Below are positions 34,829 to 44,926 of a stretch of 64,000 nt of DNA, piece after piece. The notes under the pieces were generated by a model. The model was not told the DNA's origin. It ran no database searches and saw only the letters and a list, made by a program, of their open reading frames with translations. The DNA comes from Corynebacterium comes (GTDB lineage: Bacteria; Actinomycetota; Actinomycetes; Mycobacteriales; Mycobacteriaceae). Both the position numbers and the translations under genes were made by a program. The stretch is taken from assembly GCF_009734405.1 (NCBI RefSeq), contig NZ_CP046453.1:1612001-1676000 (forward strand). Direction: 5' to 3'. Every line of letters starts with the position of its first letter. Position 1 is the first letter of the stretch.

Positions 34829-37687
34829 CTAGAACGCCCCTGATGAGGGGTTGTAGGTTGCCTGGACGATGCGGGTGTCATCCTCCGCCCCCTCAGGGGT
34901 GGACTCGTCCTCCCAGCCGGCCTCCTTCGGGGCGTCGGCAGGGTCGGCGCCCTTGATCATCCAGAGGATGGTGTCGAGTTCGTCGGGCTTGACCAGGACG
35001 TCCCGGGCCTTGGATCCCTCGGAGGGGCCCACGACACCTCGGGTCTCCATCAGGTCCATGAGTCGGCCGGCCTTGGCGAAACCGATGCGCAGCTTGCGCT
35101 GCAGCATCGAGGTCGAGCCGAGCTGCGAGGTGACGACGAGTTCGACGGCCTCAAGCAGGTCGTCGATGTCCTTGCCGATGTCGTCGTCGATCTCCTTCTT
35201 GGTGTCGGAGGCCTTGTCCTCGGTCACTCCCTCGGTGTAGTTCGGCTGAGCCTGGAGCTTGGCGGCCTCCACAACTGCGGAGACTTCCTCGTCGGTGACA
35301 TAGGCGCCCTGCAGTCGCTGGGGTTTGCCGGCGCCCTGCGGGATGAACAGGGCGTCGCCCATGCCGATGAGCTTCTCTGCACCCGCCTGGTCGAGGATGA
35401 CGCGCGAGTCCGTGAGGGAGGAAGTGGCGAAGGCGAGCCGGGACGGCACGTTCGTCTTGATCAGGCCCGTGACCACGTCCACCGAGGGGCGCTGGGTGGC
35501 CAGGACGAGGTGGATGCCGGCGGCACGCGCCTTCTGGGTGATCCGGACGATGGAGTTCTCGACCTCCTTCGGCGCGGTCATCATGAGGTCGGCGAGCTCA
35601 TCGACGACACAGATGATGAACGGGTACGGCCGGTACTCGCGCTGGGAACCGGGCGGAGTGGTGACCTCACCGGACTTGACCTTGCGGTTGTAGTCCTTGA
35701 TGTGGCGCACGCGCGCGGACTTCATGTCCATGTAGCGCTGCTCCATCTCCTCCACGAGCCACTGCAGCGCGGCCGCGGCCTTCTTCGGCTGGGTGATGAT
35801 GGGGGTGATCAGGTGCGGGATGCCCTCGTACGGGGTCAGCTCGACCATCTTCGGGTCGACGAGAATGAGGCGGACCTCCTCCGGGGTGGCGCGCGTGAGC
35901 AGCGACACGAGCAGGGAGTTGATGAACGCGGACTTACCCGAACCGGTGGAACCGGCGACGAGCAGGTGCGGCATCTTCTGCACGGAGTGGGAGACGAAAT
36001 CGCCTTCGATGTCCTTGCCCAGACCGATGAGCATCGAGTCGTGGTTCCCGCGGGTGGCGGGCGCGTTGAGGACGTCCGCCAGACGGACCATTTCCCGGTC
36101 GAGGTTGGGTACCTCGATACCGACCAGCGATTTACCCGGGATCGGGGTGAGCAGTCGGATGTTGTCCGTCGCCACGGCATACGCCAGGTTGGACTGCAGA
36201 TTGGTGATCTTGGAGACCTTCACGCCCGGACCCAGTTCAACCTCGTAGCGGGTGACGGTCGGACCACGCGAGAAACCGGTGACCGTGGCGTCGACGCTGA
36301 ACTCGCTGAAGACGTCGGTGATCGCCTCGATCATCCGGTCATTGGCCTCGGTGCGGGTCTTGGGCCGTTCGCCGTCGATGAGCAGATCGGTGCTCGGCAG
36401 CCGGTAGTCGGTGGTGCTCTCCGGCTGTCGCGGTGCGGGGGCGGGGGTTGCCTGGAGCTCGGACTTCGGGGTCGTGGCGGGGACGGCGGCGGCGTCGATA
36501 CCCGAGCGCGCGAGGATGGCCTGGCGTATCGCTTCGCGTGACTGCCCGACGGCGTCCTCGACCGGCTCGGCATGGACGGCCGGGAACTCGTCCGTGTCGG
36601 TGCGTTCACGTTTGACGGGGGTGTCGAAGAGCGTGTGCTGAGTGTCGTGTTCGAACTCCTCGGCGTGGTCGGGCTCAGCCGGGTAGTTGTCCAGCGGGGT
36701 GCTTGTCGACGCCCGCGGGAGCGCCCGCTTCTTCGGAGCCGGTCGCACCGCCGGTCGGGGCGCACGCCGGCGCCCCTCGGCGAGGTCGTCGATGTCGTCG
36801 TCCACGTGGCCGTAGAGATCTTCATCCCGGTCATCGTCGTCCGTACCCGGCAGACGGACCTCACCGATCAGCTCGCGGGCGTAGTCGAAAGCCTGCCGGG
36901 TGGTGATGCCGGTGACCTTGAGCGCGCCGTAGATGATCACGAGGATGAGCAGCGGGATCGCGACATAGGAGCTGAACCCGGCGGCGAGCGTGCCGCCGGT
37001 CCAGGTGCCCACGGCACCTCCGGCGGTGCTGCGTCCCACCCAGTCCACCGGGTTGCCGGCGAAGACGTGGACCAGGCCGAGCATGGAGACGACGATGAGC
37101 GTGGTGCCCACGGCGATACGCGGTCGATCACCGGGGTCGTTGCTCACGCCCATCATGAGCGCGATCGCCAGGCCGACGAGAGCCACCGGCAGAATGAGTG
37201 CGCCGGCGCCGATCGCCAGGTGGGTCACGTGGGAGATCGCCTCACCCACGGGGCCGGCGATGTCCAGCCACACCGATGCGCCCAGCACCGCGGCCAGGCC
37301 GATGAGGATGAGGGCGACGCCGTCCTTGTCGGCGCCGGGGCGGGAGTCTTCGTCGTCCGTGGCTGAGGATTTGTCGATGATGACGGTCTTCTCCGCCTCT
37401 CTGCTCGTCGCTTCGTCGTCGCTCTGCTTTCTGCCCACTCCCCGGGTGAGGTTGCCCATGCCCCGGGCGGTCGCCCCGAAGAGGGTGCCCAGCCCGTCGA
37501 TGACAGCACGAGAAGCACTGCCGGTCCTCTCCTCGGAGGTTTCGGCGGCACGGAACGCGGATGTCGGAGCGACCGCGGCCTTCGACCCCTTGGAACCGGT
37601 CGTGCTCGAGGGTCGGGTGCGGTCAGCCGTGCGTCCCCGGTCCGGGGAGCGCTTGGTGGAGCGTGGCGCCGAGTTTCGTACAGACAT
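34829..37687 (-). CDS. ftsK: DNA translocase FtsK
   Basis: FtsK moves chromosome ends through the septum and activates dimer resolution. The 952-residue protein starts at ATG 37687. It has a basic, low-complexity N-terminus, four hydrophobic helices (about 120-280), a variable Pro/Arg/Glu-rich linker and the motor domain with Walker A VAGSTGSGKSAFINSL near residue 585 and Walker B FIICVVDELADLM. The C-terminal gamma winged helix includes GSTSMLQRKLRIGFAKAGRL. A C-terminal acidic tail is present. All parts expected of FtsK/SpoIIIE are there. Confidence 0.95.
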   Translation of the reverse strand: MSVRNSAPRSTKRSPDRGRTADRTRPSSTTGSKGSKAAVAPTSAFRAAETSEERTGSASRAVIDGLGTLFGATARGMGNLTRGVGRKQSDDEATSREAEKTVIIDKSSATDDEDSRPGADKDGVALILIGLAAVLGASVWLDIAGPVGEAISHVTHLAIGAGALILPVALVGLAIALMMGVSNDPGDRPRIAVGTTLIVVSMLGLVHVFAGNPVDWVGRSTAGGAVGTWTGGTLAAGFSSYVAIPLLILVIIYGALKVTGITTRQAFDYARELIGEVRLPGTDDDDRDEDLYGHVDDDIDDLAEGRRRAPRPAVRPAPKKRALPRASTSTPLDNYPAEPDHAEEFEHDTQHTLFDTPVKRERTDTDEFPAVHAEPVEDAVGQSREAIRQAILARSGIDAAAVPATTPKSELQATPAPAPRQPESTTDYRLPSTDLLIDGERPKTRTEANDRMIEAITDVFSEFSVDATVTGFSRGPTVTRYEVELGPGVKVSKITNLQSNLAYAVATDNIRLLTPIPGKSLVGIEVPNLDREMVRLADVLNAPATRGNHDSMLIGLGKDIEGDFVSHSVQKMPHLLVAGSTGSGKSAFINSLLVSLLTRATPEEVRLILVDPKMVELTPYEGIPHLITPIITQPKKAAAALQWLVEEMEQRYMDMKSARVRHIKDYNRKVKSGEVTTPPGSQREYRPYPFIICVVDELADLMMTAPKEVENSIVRITQKARAAGIHLVLATQRPSVDVVTGLIKTNVPSRLAFATSSLTDSRVILDQAGAEKLIGMGDALFIPQGAGKPQRLQGAYVTDEEVSAVVEAAKLQAQPNYTEGVTEDKASDTKKEIDDDIGKDIDDLLEAVELVVTSQLGSTSMLQRKLRIGFAKAGRLMDLMETRGVVGPSEGSKARDVLVKPDELDTILWMIKGADPADAPKEAGWEDESTPEGAEDDTRIVQATYNPSSGAF

Positions 37688-37772
37688 GGCCCCCACTGTA
37701 GTTCCTCACGCCACACTATTCACATCAGCCACTCCGGACACCCAGGTAAATGGAGTTTTGCCAACGTCAAGG

Positions 37773-38399
37773 TCAAAGGCTTGATCGGTGGGCATCTTCG
37801 GGATTGCCCTCGAATGTCAATTCGACGGCGTCGCGGCCGAAAACCCACAACAGCAACTCCCCCACATTGCCGGAGACCCGCAGAACGTTCTCTCCGTCGA
37901 CGCTCACCCCCCGCTGATCCGCCGCGACGATGCGTGGGAAACCGGTCGGGTGCAGGATCACCGGAGTGGCACTGTTCCGGAGAAACCTGGGCGCCGAAGA
38001 CGAGAGAATCTGATTCAGCTGCTTCTGCACCACCGCGCTGAAATCCCGGGGACGGGCCACGCCGTCGCCCCGGCGGACGTCCTCGTGGTGGATGAAATGC
38101 TCCGCGGTGTTCATGAAGCGGTCGATGTATCTGACCGGACTCAACCTCCCCGGGCCCGCCGCCCAGTCCCGGACCAGTTCAGCGTAGTCCCGCTCCCCCG
38201 CTCTGGCGCTCGCCTTGGCCAGGAGTCCGGACAACCCCGGCACGAACATCCCGACGGCGGCCAACGGCCGGTTCTCACGGAGGTAGAGGTGCACCGCCAT
38301 ATCGCGGGTGTCCCACCCTTCGCAGAGGGTGGGGGCGTCGGGGCCGAGCTCAATGAGCAGGTCGGCGAGGCGGGCGCGTTCAACGGAGGAAAAAGACAT
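37773..38399 (-). CDS. DinB-like TIGR03085-type metal-binding protein
   Basis: 208 residues from ATG 38399 (MSFSSVERARLADLLIELG). The pattern matches the actinobacterial TIGR03085/mycothiol-dependent maleylpyruvate-isomerase-like group: PTLCEGWDTRDMAVHLYLRE, then FIHHEDVRRGDG, giving histidines that could hold a divalent metal. Substrate is unknown. Its start codon is inside the 3' arm of a terminator-like hairpin following rnj, so its expression may depend on that structure. Confidence 0.75.
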   Translation of the reverse strand: MSFSSVERARLADLLIELGPDAPTLCEGWDTRDMAVHLYLRENRPLAAVGMFVPGLSGLLAKASARAGERDYAELVRDWAAGPGRLSPVRYIDRFMNTAEHFIHHEDVRRGDGVARPRDFSAVVQKQLNQILSSSAPRFLRNSATPVILHPTGFPRIVAADQRGVSVDGENVLRVSGNVGELLLWVFGRDAVELTFEGNPEDAHRSSL

Positions 38400-38429
38400 G
38401 CACCCCAGCATAGGTGCCGGGGTGCATGT
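38396..38429 (-). terminator. Terminator-like hairpin after rnj covering the next start codon
   Basis: Reading leftward, ACATGCACCCC pairs perfectly with GGGGTGCATGT over a 12-nt loop and is followed by CTTTTTCC. The 3' arm contains the GGGGTGC spacer and ATG of the downstream gene. It is 13 bp after the rnj stop, so it looks like the operon terminator but would also hide the translation start. Confidence 0.65.
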
Positions 38430-38441
38430 GTGGAGAAGGAA

Positions 38442-40571
38442 CTACAGCGACGGACGTGCGGAGACGTTGACCTCATCGTCGTCGATGGTCTGGTCCAGAT
38501 CAGAGCTCATCGGGACGACCGTCGGGAGGATCATCGGCTCACGGCGCCACTTCTGCTCCACGAAACGGGCGATGCGGCGACGCAGCTGCTGCACCATGCG
38601 GTAGGGGTCGTTCTCCCCCTCGGCGGCGAGATCGTTCATCACGTTCTCCACCAGCTCGCGGACCTCCGGCATCATGGCCGGCGCATCATCGGAGAATCCC
38701 TTGGTCTGCACGGTCGGGGACTCCATGAGGCGGCCGGTGCGGTTGTCGATCACGGCGGTGATGGAGATCAGGCCACCGGAGGCCAGGCTGGTGCGGTCGG
38801 CGAGGATGTCGGCGTCGATGTCACCCATGGTGGTTCCGTCGACGTAGAGGTTGCCCACCGGGATCTGGCCGACGACCTTGGCGCGGCCGTCGACGAGGTC
38901 GACGACAACACCGTTCTGGGCCAGGACCACGTTCTCCGGATCCACTCCGGTGGAGATCGCCAGATCCTTGTTGGCACGAAGGTGGCGCCACTCACCGTGG
39001 ACCGGCATGGCGTTCTTCGGACGCGCGGCGTTGTAGAGGAACAACAGCTCACCGGAATAGCCGTGGCCGGAGGTGTGGACCTTGGCGTCACTGCCGGTGA
39101 CAACGGTTGCGCCGATCTGGGACAGCATGTTGATGACGCCGTAGATCGCCTCCTCGTTGCCCGGGATGAGCGAGGAGGACATGATGATCATGTCGCCGTC
39201 ACGCACCGTGATCTGGCGGTGCTCGCGACGCGCCATGCGCGACAGTGCCGCCATCGGCTCGCCCTGGGTACCGGTGGTGATCAGCAGGACCTTGTGGGGG
39301 GCCAGCTTGGACGCGTCGTCCATGGAGACGATGGTGCCGCGCGGGGCCTTGAGGTATCCCAGCTTCTCGGCGATCTCCATGTTGCGGATCATCGACCGGC
39401 CGTTGAAGGCGACCTTGCGGCCGGTGGCCACGGCCGCGTCGATGGCAGCCTGCACGCGGTAGACGTTGGAGGCGAAAGACGCGAAGATCACGCGCTGGTT
39501 CGCCTCGCCGATCAGGCGCTTGAGGGTCGGGATGATCTCGGACTCCGAGGGCGAGACACCCGGGGTGGTGGCGTTCGTGGAATCGCACAGCATGAGGTCC
39601 ACACCCTCGTCACCGAAGCGGGACAGTGCCGGCAGGTCGGTGGGACGACCACTCGGCGGTCGCTGGTCGAGCTTGATGTCACCGGTGTGGATCACCAGAC
39701 CGGCGCCGGTCTTGATGGCCAGACCCAGGCAGTCGGGGATCGAGTGGTCCACGTCCCAGAAACGGATGTTGAACGGGCCGCGGTTCTCATCGGACTTGGA
39801 GTTGACCTCGATGAGCTTCGGGCGCAGGCGGTGTTCCTTGCACTTGGCCGCAATGAGCGCGAGCGTGAAGCGCGAGGCCAGGATCGGCAGGTCCGGACGC
39901 AGCTTGAGCAGCCACGGGATGGCACCGATGTGGTCCTCATGACCGTGGGTGACCACCAGTGCGTCAATGCGGTCGAGATGGTCCTCGATCGGGCCGAAGT
40001 CGGGCAGGATCAGGTCGACGCCCGGCTCACCCGAGGACGGGAAGAGGACGCCACAGTCGACGACGAGCATACGGTTGTTGTACTCGAAGACCGTCATGTT
40101 GCGGCCGATCTCGGAGATGCCGCCGAGTGCGTAGATACGCAGACCGTTACGGGGTGCCGCCGGCGGGGTCGGCAGACGCTTGGTCAGGTCAGCGCCCTGC
40201 ATGGACTTGACCACGTTACGACGCCCGCGGCCACCTCCCTGCTCGTTGCCCTGGCCACCCTGGTTCCCCTGGGAGCCACGGTTGCCCTGGCCACCCTGGT
40301 TCCCCTGGGAGCCACGGTTGCCCTGGCCACCACGACCTCCCTGACCACCACGGCCCCGACCGGAGCCGCTGCGGGAGCGGCCGGAAGTGCGGGAGGTGTT
40401 GTCAGAGTCCTGGGCACCCTTATCCTGTGCATCCTTGGCGGATGCAGGGGCCTCGGAACCGCTCGTCTCCGGTGTCGGTGCCTGGAAGACCGGTGTTTCA
40501 GTAGAGCTCTCGGTCTCCGGCGGACCCGCCTTGCGGATAACCTTCCGGGCACGATTACGGGATTCAGTCAT
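38442..40571 (-). CDS. rnj: Ribonuclease J
   Basis: A 709-residue 5'-exo/endoribonuclease. The beta-lactamase core has the metal motif VTHGHEDHIGAIP near residue 208 and LVIHTGDIKLDQRP; the beta-CASP region has FASNVYRVQ; the C-terminal dimer domain is present. The first 150 residues are an extension rich in Arg, Gly and Gln that contains a 12-residue tandem repeat, as in other actinobacterial RNase J. The gene follows dapA by 2 bp. Confidence 0.93.
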   Translation of the reverse strand: MTESRNRARKVIRKAGPPETESSTETPVFQAPTPETSGSEAPASAKDAQDKGAQDSDNTSRTSGRSRSGSGRGRGGQGGRGGQGNRGSQGNQGGQGNRGSQGNQGGQGNEQGGGRGRRNVVKSMQGADLTKRLPTPPAAPRNGLRIYALGGISEIGRNMTVFEYNNRMLVVDCGVLFPSSGEPGVDLILPDFGPIEDHLDRIDALVVTHGHEDHIGAIPWLLKLRPDLPILASRFTLALIAAKCKEHRLRPKLIEVNSKSDENRGPFNIRFWDVDHSIPDCLGLAIKTGAGLVIHTGDIKLDQRPPSGRPTDLPALSRFGDEGVDLMLCDSTNATTPGVSPSESEIIPTLKRLIGEANQRVIFASFASNVYRVQAAIDAAVATGRKVAFNGRSMIRNMEIAEKLGYLKAPRGTIVSMDDASKLAPHKVLLITTGTQGEPMAALSRMARREHRQITVRDGDMIIMSSSLIPGNEEAIYGVINMLSQIGATVVTGSDAKVHTSGHGYSGELLFLYNAARPKNAMPVHGEWRHLRANKDLAISTGVDPENVVLAQNGVVVDLVDGRAKVVGQIPVGNLYVDGTTMGDIDADILADRTSLASGGLISITAVIDNRTGRLMESPTVQTKGFSDDAPAMMPEVRELVENVMNDLAAEGENDPYRMVQQLRRRIARFVEQKWRREPMILPTVVPMSSDLDQTIDDDEVNVSARPSL
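40249..40332. repeat. 36-bp tandem repeat in rnj
   Basis: Two identical 36-bp units (40249-40284, 40285-40320) and 12 bp of a third encode QGNRGSQGNQGG repeats in the disordered N-terminus of RNase J. Length 36 keeps the frame, so unit number can vary without loss of function. Confidence 0.85.
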
Positions 40572-40573
40572 AT

Positions 40574-41524
<951 letters not shown>

Positions 41525-42283
41525 CTAGAAGTCTGTGGCGTAGGGGCTGACGGCCATTTCGGTGCCGTCGGAGAGCCGGGATATCTGGAAGTCCGCGAAC
41601 AGCACCGGGGACTGCTCTGCCAGCAGACGCAGGCAGGACACCGCCAGGGCACGAATCTCCACGTCAGCGTGCTCGGTGGCCCGGGCACCGATGAAGTGCC
41701 GCCAGGCACGGTAGTTGCCGGTGACGACGATGCGGGATTCGGTGGCGTTGGGCAGCACGCTGCGGGCCGCCTGGCGGGCCTGCTTCTTGCGCAGCAGCGC
41801 GTTCGGCTCATCGGAGAGCCGCTCCTCGAGGGCGTCGAGAAGCTCCTGGTAGACGAAACGGGACTCGTCGACCGCCCGCAGCATCAGCGTGGCCAGCTGC
41901 GGATCGTCGGCGATGAGCTTCGGCAGCACGACCTCGGCCTCGTCCGAATGGACGAAACGTTGGGAGAGCTGCGAGAAGCTGAAGTGCCGGTGGCGGACCA
42001 GCTCATGGGTGGCTGAGCGGGAGATGCCGCGGACGTAGAGCGTCGCGGTGGCGTGCTCGAGAAGTGCGGCGTGGCCGACCTCCATGATGTGACGGAGGTA
42101 GGCGTCGTTTGCCGCGGTGCGCGGGTTGGGCTTGTCGAATGACTCGTAGCAGGCGCGACCGGCGAACTCGACGAGCGCCTCGGCGTCGGTCGCCGTGGCG
42201 TCGGCGGACCAGTCCACCCCCGGGGGCGGCGTGAACCGGGTCGCCGCGATCAGCTGTACCTGAAGCTCGACAGGCTTCGCCAC
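41525..42283 (-). CDS. thyX: Flavin-dependent thymidylate synthase
   Basis: Makes dTMP from dUMP using FAD and NADPH. 252 residues with the ThyX motif in [15 protein letters not shown] (RHRxxSxxxxSQR). [20 protein letters not shown] is also typical. It lies between dapB and dapA, the standard corynebacterial order. The frame ends 42 bp before the dapA start. Confidence 0.95.
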   Translation of the reverse strand: MAKPVELQVQLIAATRFTPPPGVDWSADATATDAEALVEFAGRACYESFDKPNPRTAANDAYLRHIMEVGHAALLEHATATLYVRGISRSATHELVRHRHFSFSQLSQRFVHSDEAEVVLPKLIADDPQLATLMLRAVDESRFVYQELLDALEERLSDEPNALLRKKQARQAARSVLPNATESRIVVTGNYRAWRHFIGARATEHADVEIRALAVSCLRLLAEQSPVLFADFQISRLSDGTEMAVSPYATDF

Positions 42284-42288
42284 GGTAC

Positions 42289-43125
<837 letters not shown>

Positions 43126-43141
43126 TCATTAGAATCCGGTC

Positions 43142-43546
43142 ATGCGAATCAACATCACCTCGATCTACGTCGAGGATCAGGACAAGGCCCGCGATTTCTA
43201 CGTCGACAGGCTCGGATTCGAGGTCAGGCACGACATCCCCGTCGAGGGCAGTGCCCGCTGGCTGACGCTCGTCTCGCCGGAGCATCCCGAGGGTCCCGAA
43301 CTGCTCCTCGAGCCCATGGGCCACCCCGCGGCGCAGGTCTTCTGCAGGGCCCTCTACGCGGACGCGGTGCCGTTCACCCAGTTCGAGGTCACCGACATCC
43401 ACGCCGAGCACGCGCGTCTCCGCGACCTCGGCGTGCACTTCGTCATGGAGCCCACCGAGGCCGGTTCCGTCACCGTCGCCGTGCTGGATGACACCTGCGG
43501 CCACTACATCCAGCTGATGCAGCCTTCCACAACGATTGGGCCATAA
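43142..43546 (+). CDS. VOC/glyoxalase-family protein
   Basis: 134 residues of the vicinal-oxygen-chelate fold, with INITSIYVEDQDKARDFYVD, LGFEVRHDIPV and a C-terminal CGHYIQLMQ. The usual metal ligands are only partly recognisable, so it may be a dioxygenase-like or a binding protein. TAGAAT (43130-43135) is 6 nt upstream of the ATG, fitting a leaderless start. Confidence 0.75.
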   Translation: MRINITSIYVEDQDKARDFYVDRLGFEVRHDIPVEGSARWLTLVSPEHPEGPELLLEPMGHPAAQVFCRALYADAVPFTQFEVTDIHAEHARLRDLGVHFVMEPTEAGSVTVAVLDDTCGHYIQLMQPSTTIGP

Positions 43547-43568
43547 CCGGCGACAGCCACCGGTTATG
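43542..43568. promoter_or_regulatory. Inverted repeat between the VOC and lipoprotein genes
   Basis: CATAACCGG (43542-43550) and CCGGTTATG (43560-43568) are perfect 9-bp arms with a 9-nt loop. They overlap the VOC stop codon and end 5 bp before TATCAT (43574-43579), a -10 just ahead of the next ATG. It may be a weak terminator (no T tract) or, more likely, an operator for the downstream gene. Confidence 0.45.
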
Positions 43569-43585
43569 ACAACTATCATGTATTC

Positions 43586-44176
43586 ATGACCGCTTATCGA
43601 CGCCCCCTCGTCCCCGTCGCCCTCACCGTCGCAGCTCTGCTGCTCGTCGCCTGCGGTGACGGCGGCGGATACACCGCGCCGAGCAGCGACACCGCCCCAC
43701 CTTCCCAGGCCTCCGCCACCGAACGCCCCCTGGGCCAGCCGGACCTGGCGCCCAAGACACGGGAGGTGACCGGGACAGGGAACCCGACCCTGCTCGAGAA
43801 CATCCGGAGCGGCCGCCACCAGGGCTTCGACCGCGTCGTCTTCGACCTGAGCGACGGTGAAGAGCCGGGCTGGCGGGTCGACTACGTGGACGAAGCCATG
43901 CAGCAGGCCTCCGGCCTTCCCGTGGACGTGGAGGGTGACGCCCTCCTGCACGTGGTGATCACCAACACCACCTACCCCTTTGAACTCGGGATCGAGGATC
44001 CCTTCGAGCCCGGCACCTACCCGGGGGCAGGGGTGGTCAACGAGGTCGCCTACACGGGTATCTTCGAGGGCCACACCGAAAGCTACATCGGGCTCGACCG
44101 GGAACTCCCCTACTCGGTGACCCTGCTGAGCAACCCCACCCGCCTGGTCATCGACGTCGAGCATCTGCCCGGGTAG
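43586..44176 (+). CDS. Secreted AMIN-like domain lipoprotein
   Basis: 196 residues with a signal peptide and lipobox (LLLVAC, Cys about 23). A Ser/Thr/Pro linker follows, then a beta-rich domain with HQGFDRVVFDLSDGEEPGW and LPYSVTLLSNPTRLVIDVEH, the AMIN-like pattern seen in actinobacterial envelope lipoproteins. Function is unknown. A TATCAT -10 is 6 nt upstream of the ATG. Confidence 0.75.
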   Translation: MTAYRRPLVPVALTVAALLLVACGDGGGYTAPSSDTAPPSQASATERPLGQPDLAPKTREVTGTGNPTLLENIRSGRHQGFDRVVFDLSDGEEPGWRVDYVDEAMQQASGLPVDVEGDALLHVVITNTTYPFELGIEDPFEPGTYPGAGVVNEVAYTGIFEGHTESYIGLDRELPYSVTLLSNPTRLVIDVEHLPG

Positions 44177-44185
44177 TTTCCGCCC

Positions 44186-44827
44186 CTACCACTGGCTGAC
44201 GATCTCACCTTCGTCCGGCATGCCCACAGAGCCGTCCCCGAAACGGAAGAGCATCGGCAGCCCCCGGCAGGTCTCCCAGTCGGCGGAGTCGGTCACCTGG
44301 ACATGCAGATGCGGCTGGGTGGAATTGCCCGAGTTCCCGCACTCCCCGATCTGTTGGCCGACCTGGATCCGCTGACCCGACTCGACCTGGAGCGACCCCC
44401 GCCGGAGATGGACGAGCGTGACGTAGGGGCCGCAGAAACCGGCGTCGATGATGACGTAGTTGCCCGTGATCGCCGTGATCCCGCCCTCGCGGAGCCGGGA
44501 ACGCTGGCTCAGCAGGTAGGGAATGAGCGTCAGCGGGGAACGCCTGGCGGCATGATCCTCCTCGCCGTCATGCGCCACGACCACGGTCCCGTCGACCGGG
44601 GCGAGCACCGGCCTGCCGAAACCGAGGAACTTCTCCGGCGGTTCCGTCCCGAAGGCGGACGCCCACCCCCGGGTCGCGGCCCTGCCACGACCGTCGACGC
44701 CGATGAGGTCGATCGAATAGGTGGTGCCCATCAGGTGACTGCCGTGGCTGGGGATCCGGCGGGCAGGGCTGTTGCGCGCGAGCCAGCGGCCGGTGAGAGG
44801 AAATGCGAGTACCTCGGGTTCGGTCAC
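44186..44827 (-). CDS. M23-like peptidase domain protein
   Basis: 213 residues. The LytM/M23 fold is shown by GRPVLAPVDGTVVVAHDGEE, GNYVIIDAGFCGPYVTLVHL and TQPHLHVQV with the HxH metal pair. The upstream HGSHLMGTTYSIDL would give the first histidine and aspartate. There is no signal peptide, so it is cytoplasmic or the start is misplaced. Its substrate may not be peptidoglycan. It is convergent with the preceding lipoprotein gene. Confidence 0.7.
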   Translation of the reverse strand: MTEPEVLAFPLTGRWLARNSPARRIPSHGSHLMGTTYSIDLIGVDGRGRAATRGWASAFGTEPPEKFLGFGRPVLAPVDGTVVVAHDGEEDHAARRSPLTLIPYLLSQRSRLREGGITAITGNYVIIDAGFCGPYVTLVHLRRGSLQVESGQRIQVGQQIGECGNSGNSTQPHLHVQVTDSADWETCRGLPMLFRFGDGSVGMPDEGEIVSQW

Positions 44828-44872
44828 ACCACCGAGTATGCCCCGGAATGACCGGGGACGGAGAAACCGGAA

Positions 44873-44912
44873 ACGCCCCGGTCACCCCTCGGAGAAGGGG
44901 CGACCGGGGCGT
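44873..44912 (-). terminator. Terminator of pnp
   Basis: A long stem, ACGCCCCGGTC (44873-44883) with GACCGGGGCGT (44902-44912), extended by CCCC/GGGG after one mismatch, lies 15 bp after the pnp stop. Confidence 0.75.
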
Positions 44913-44926
44913 CGGAAAGCGGAGTC

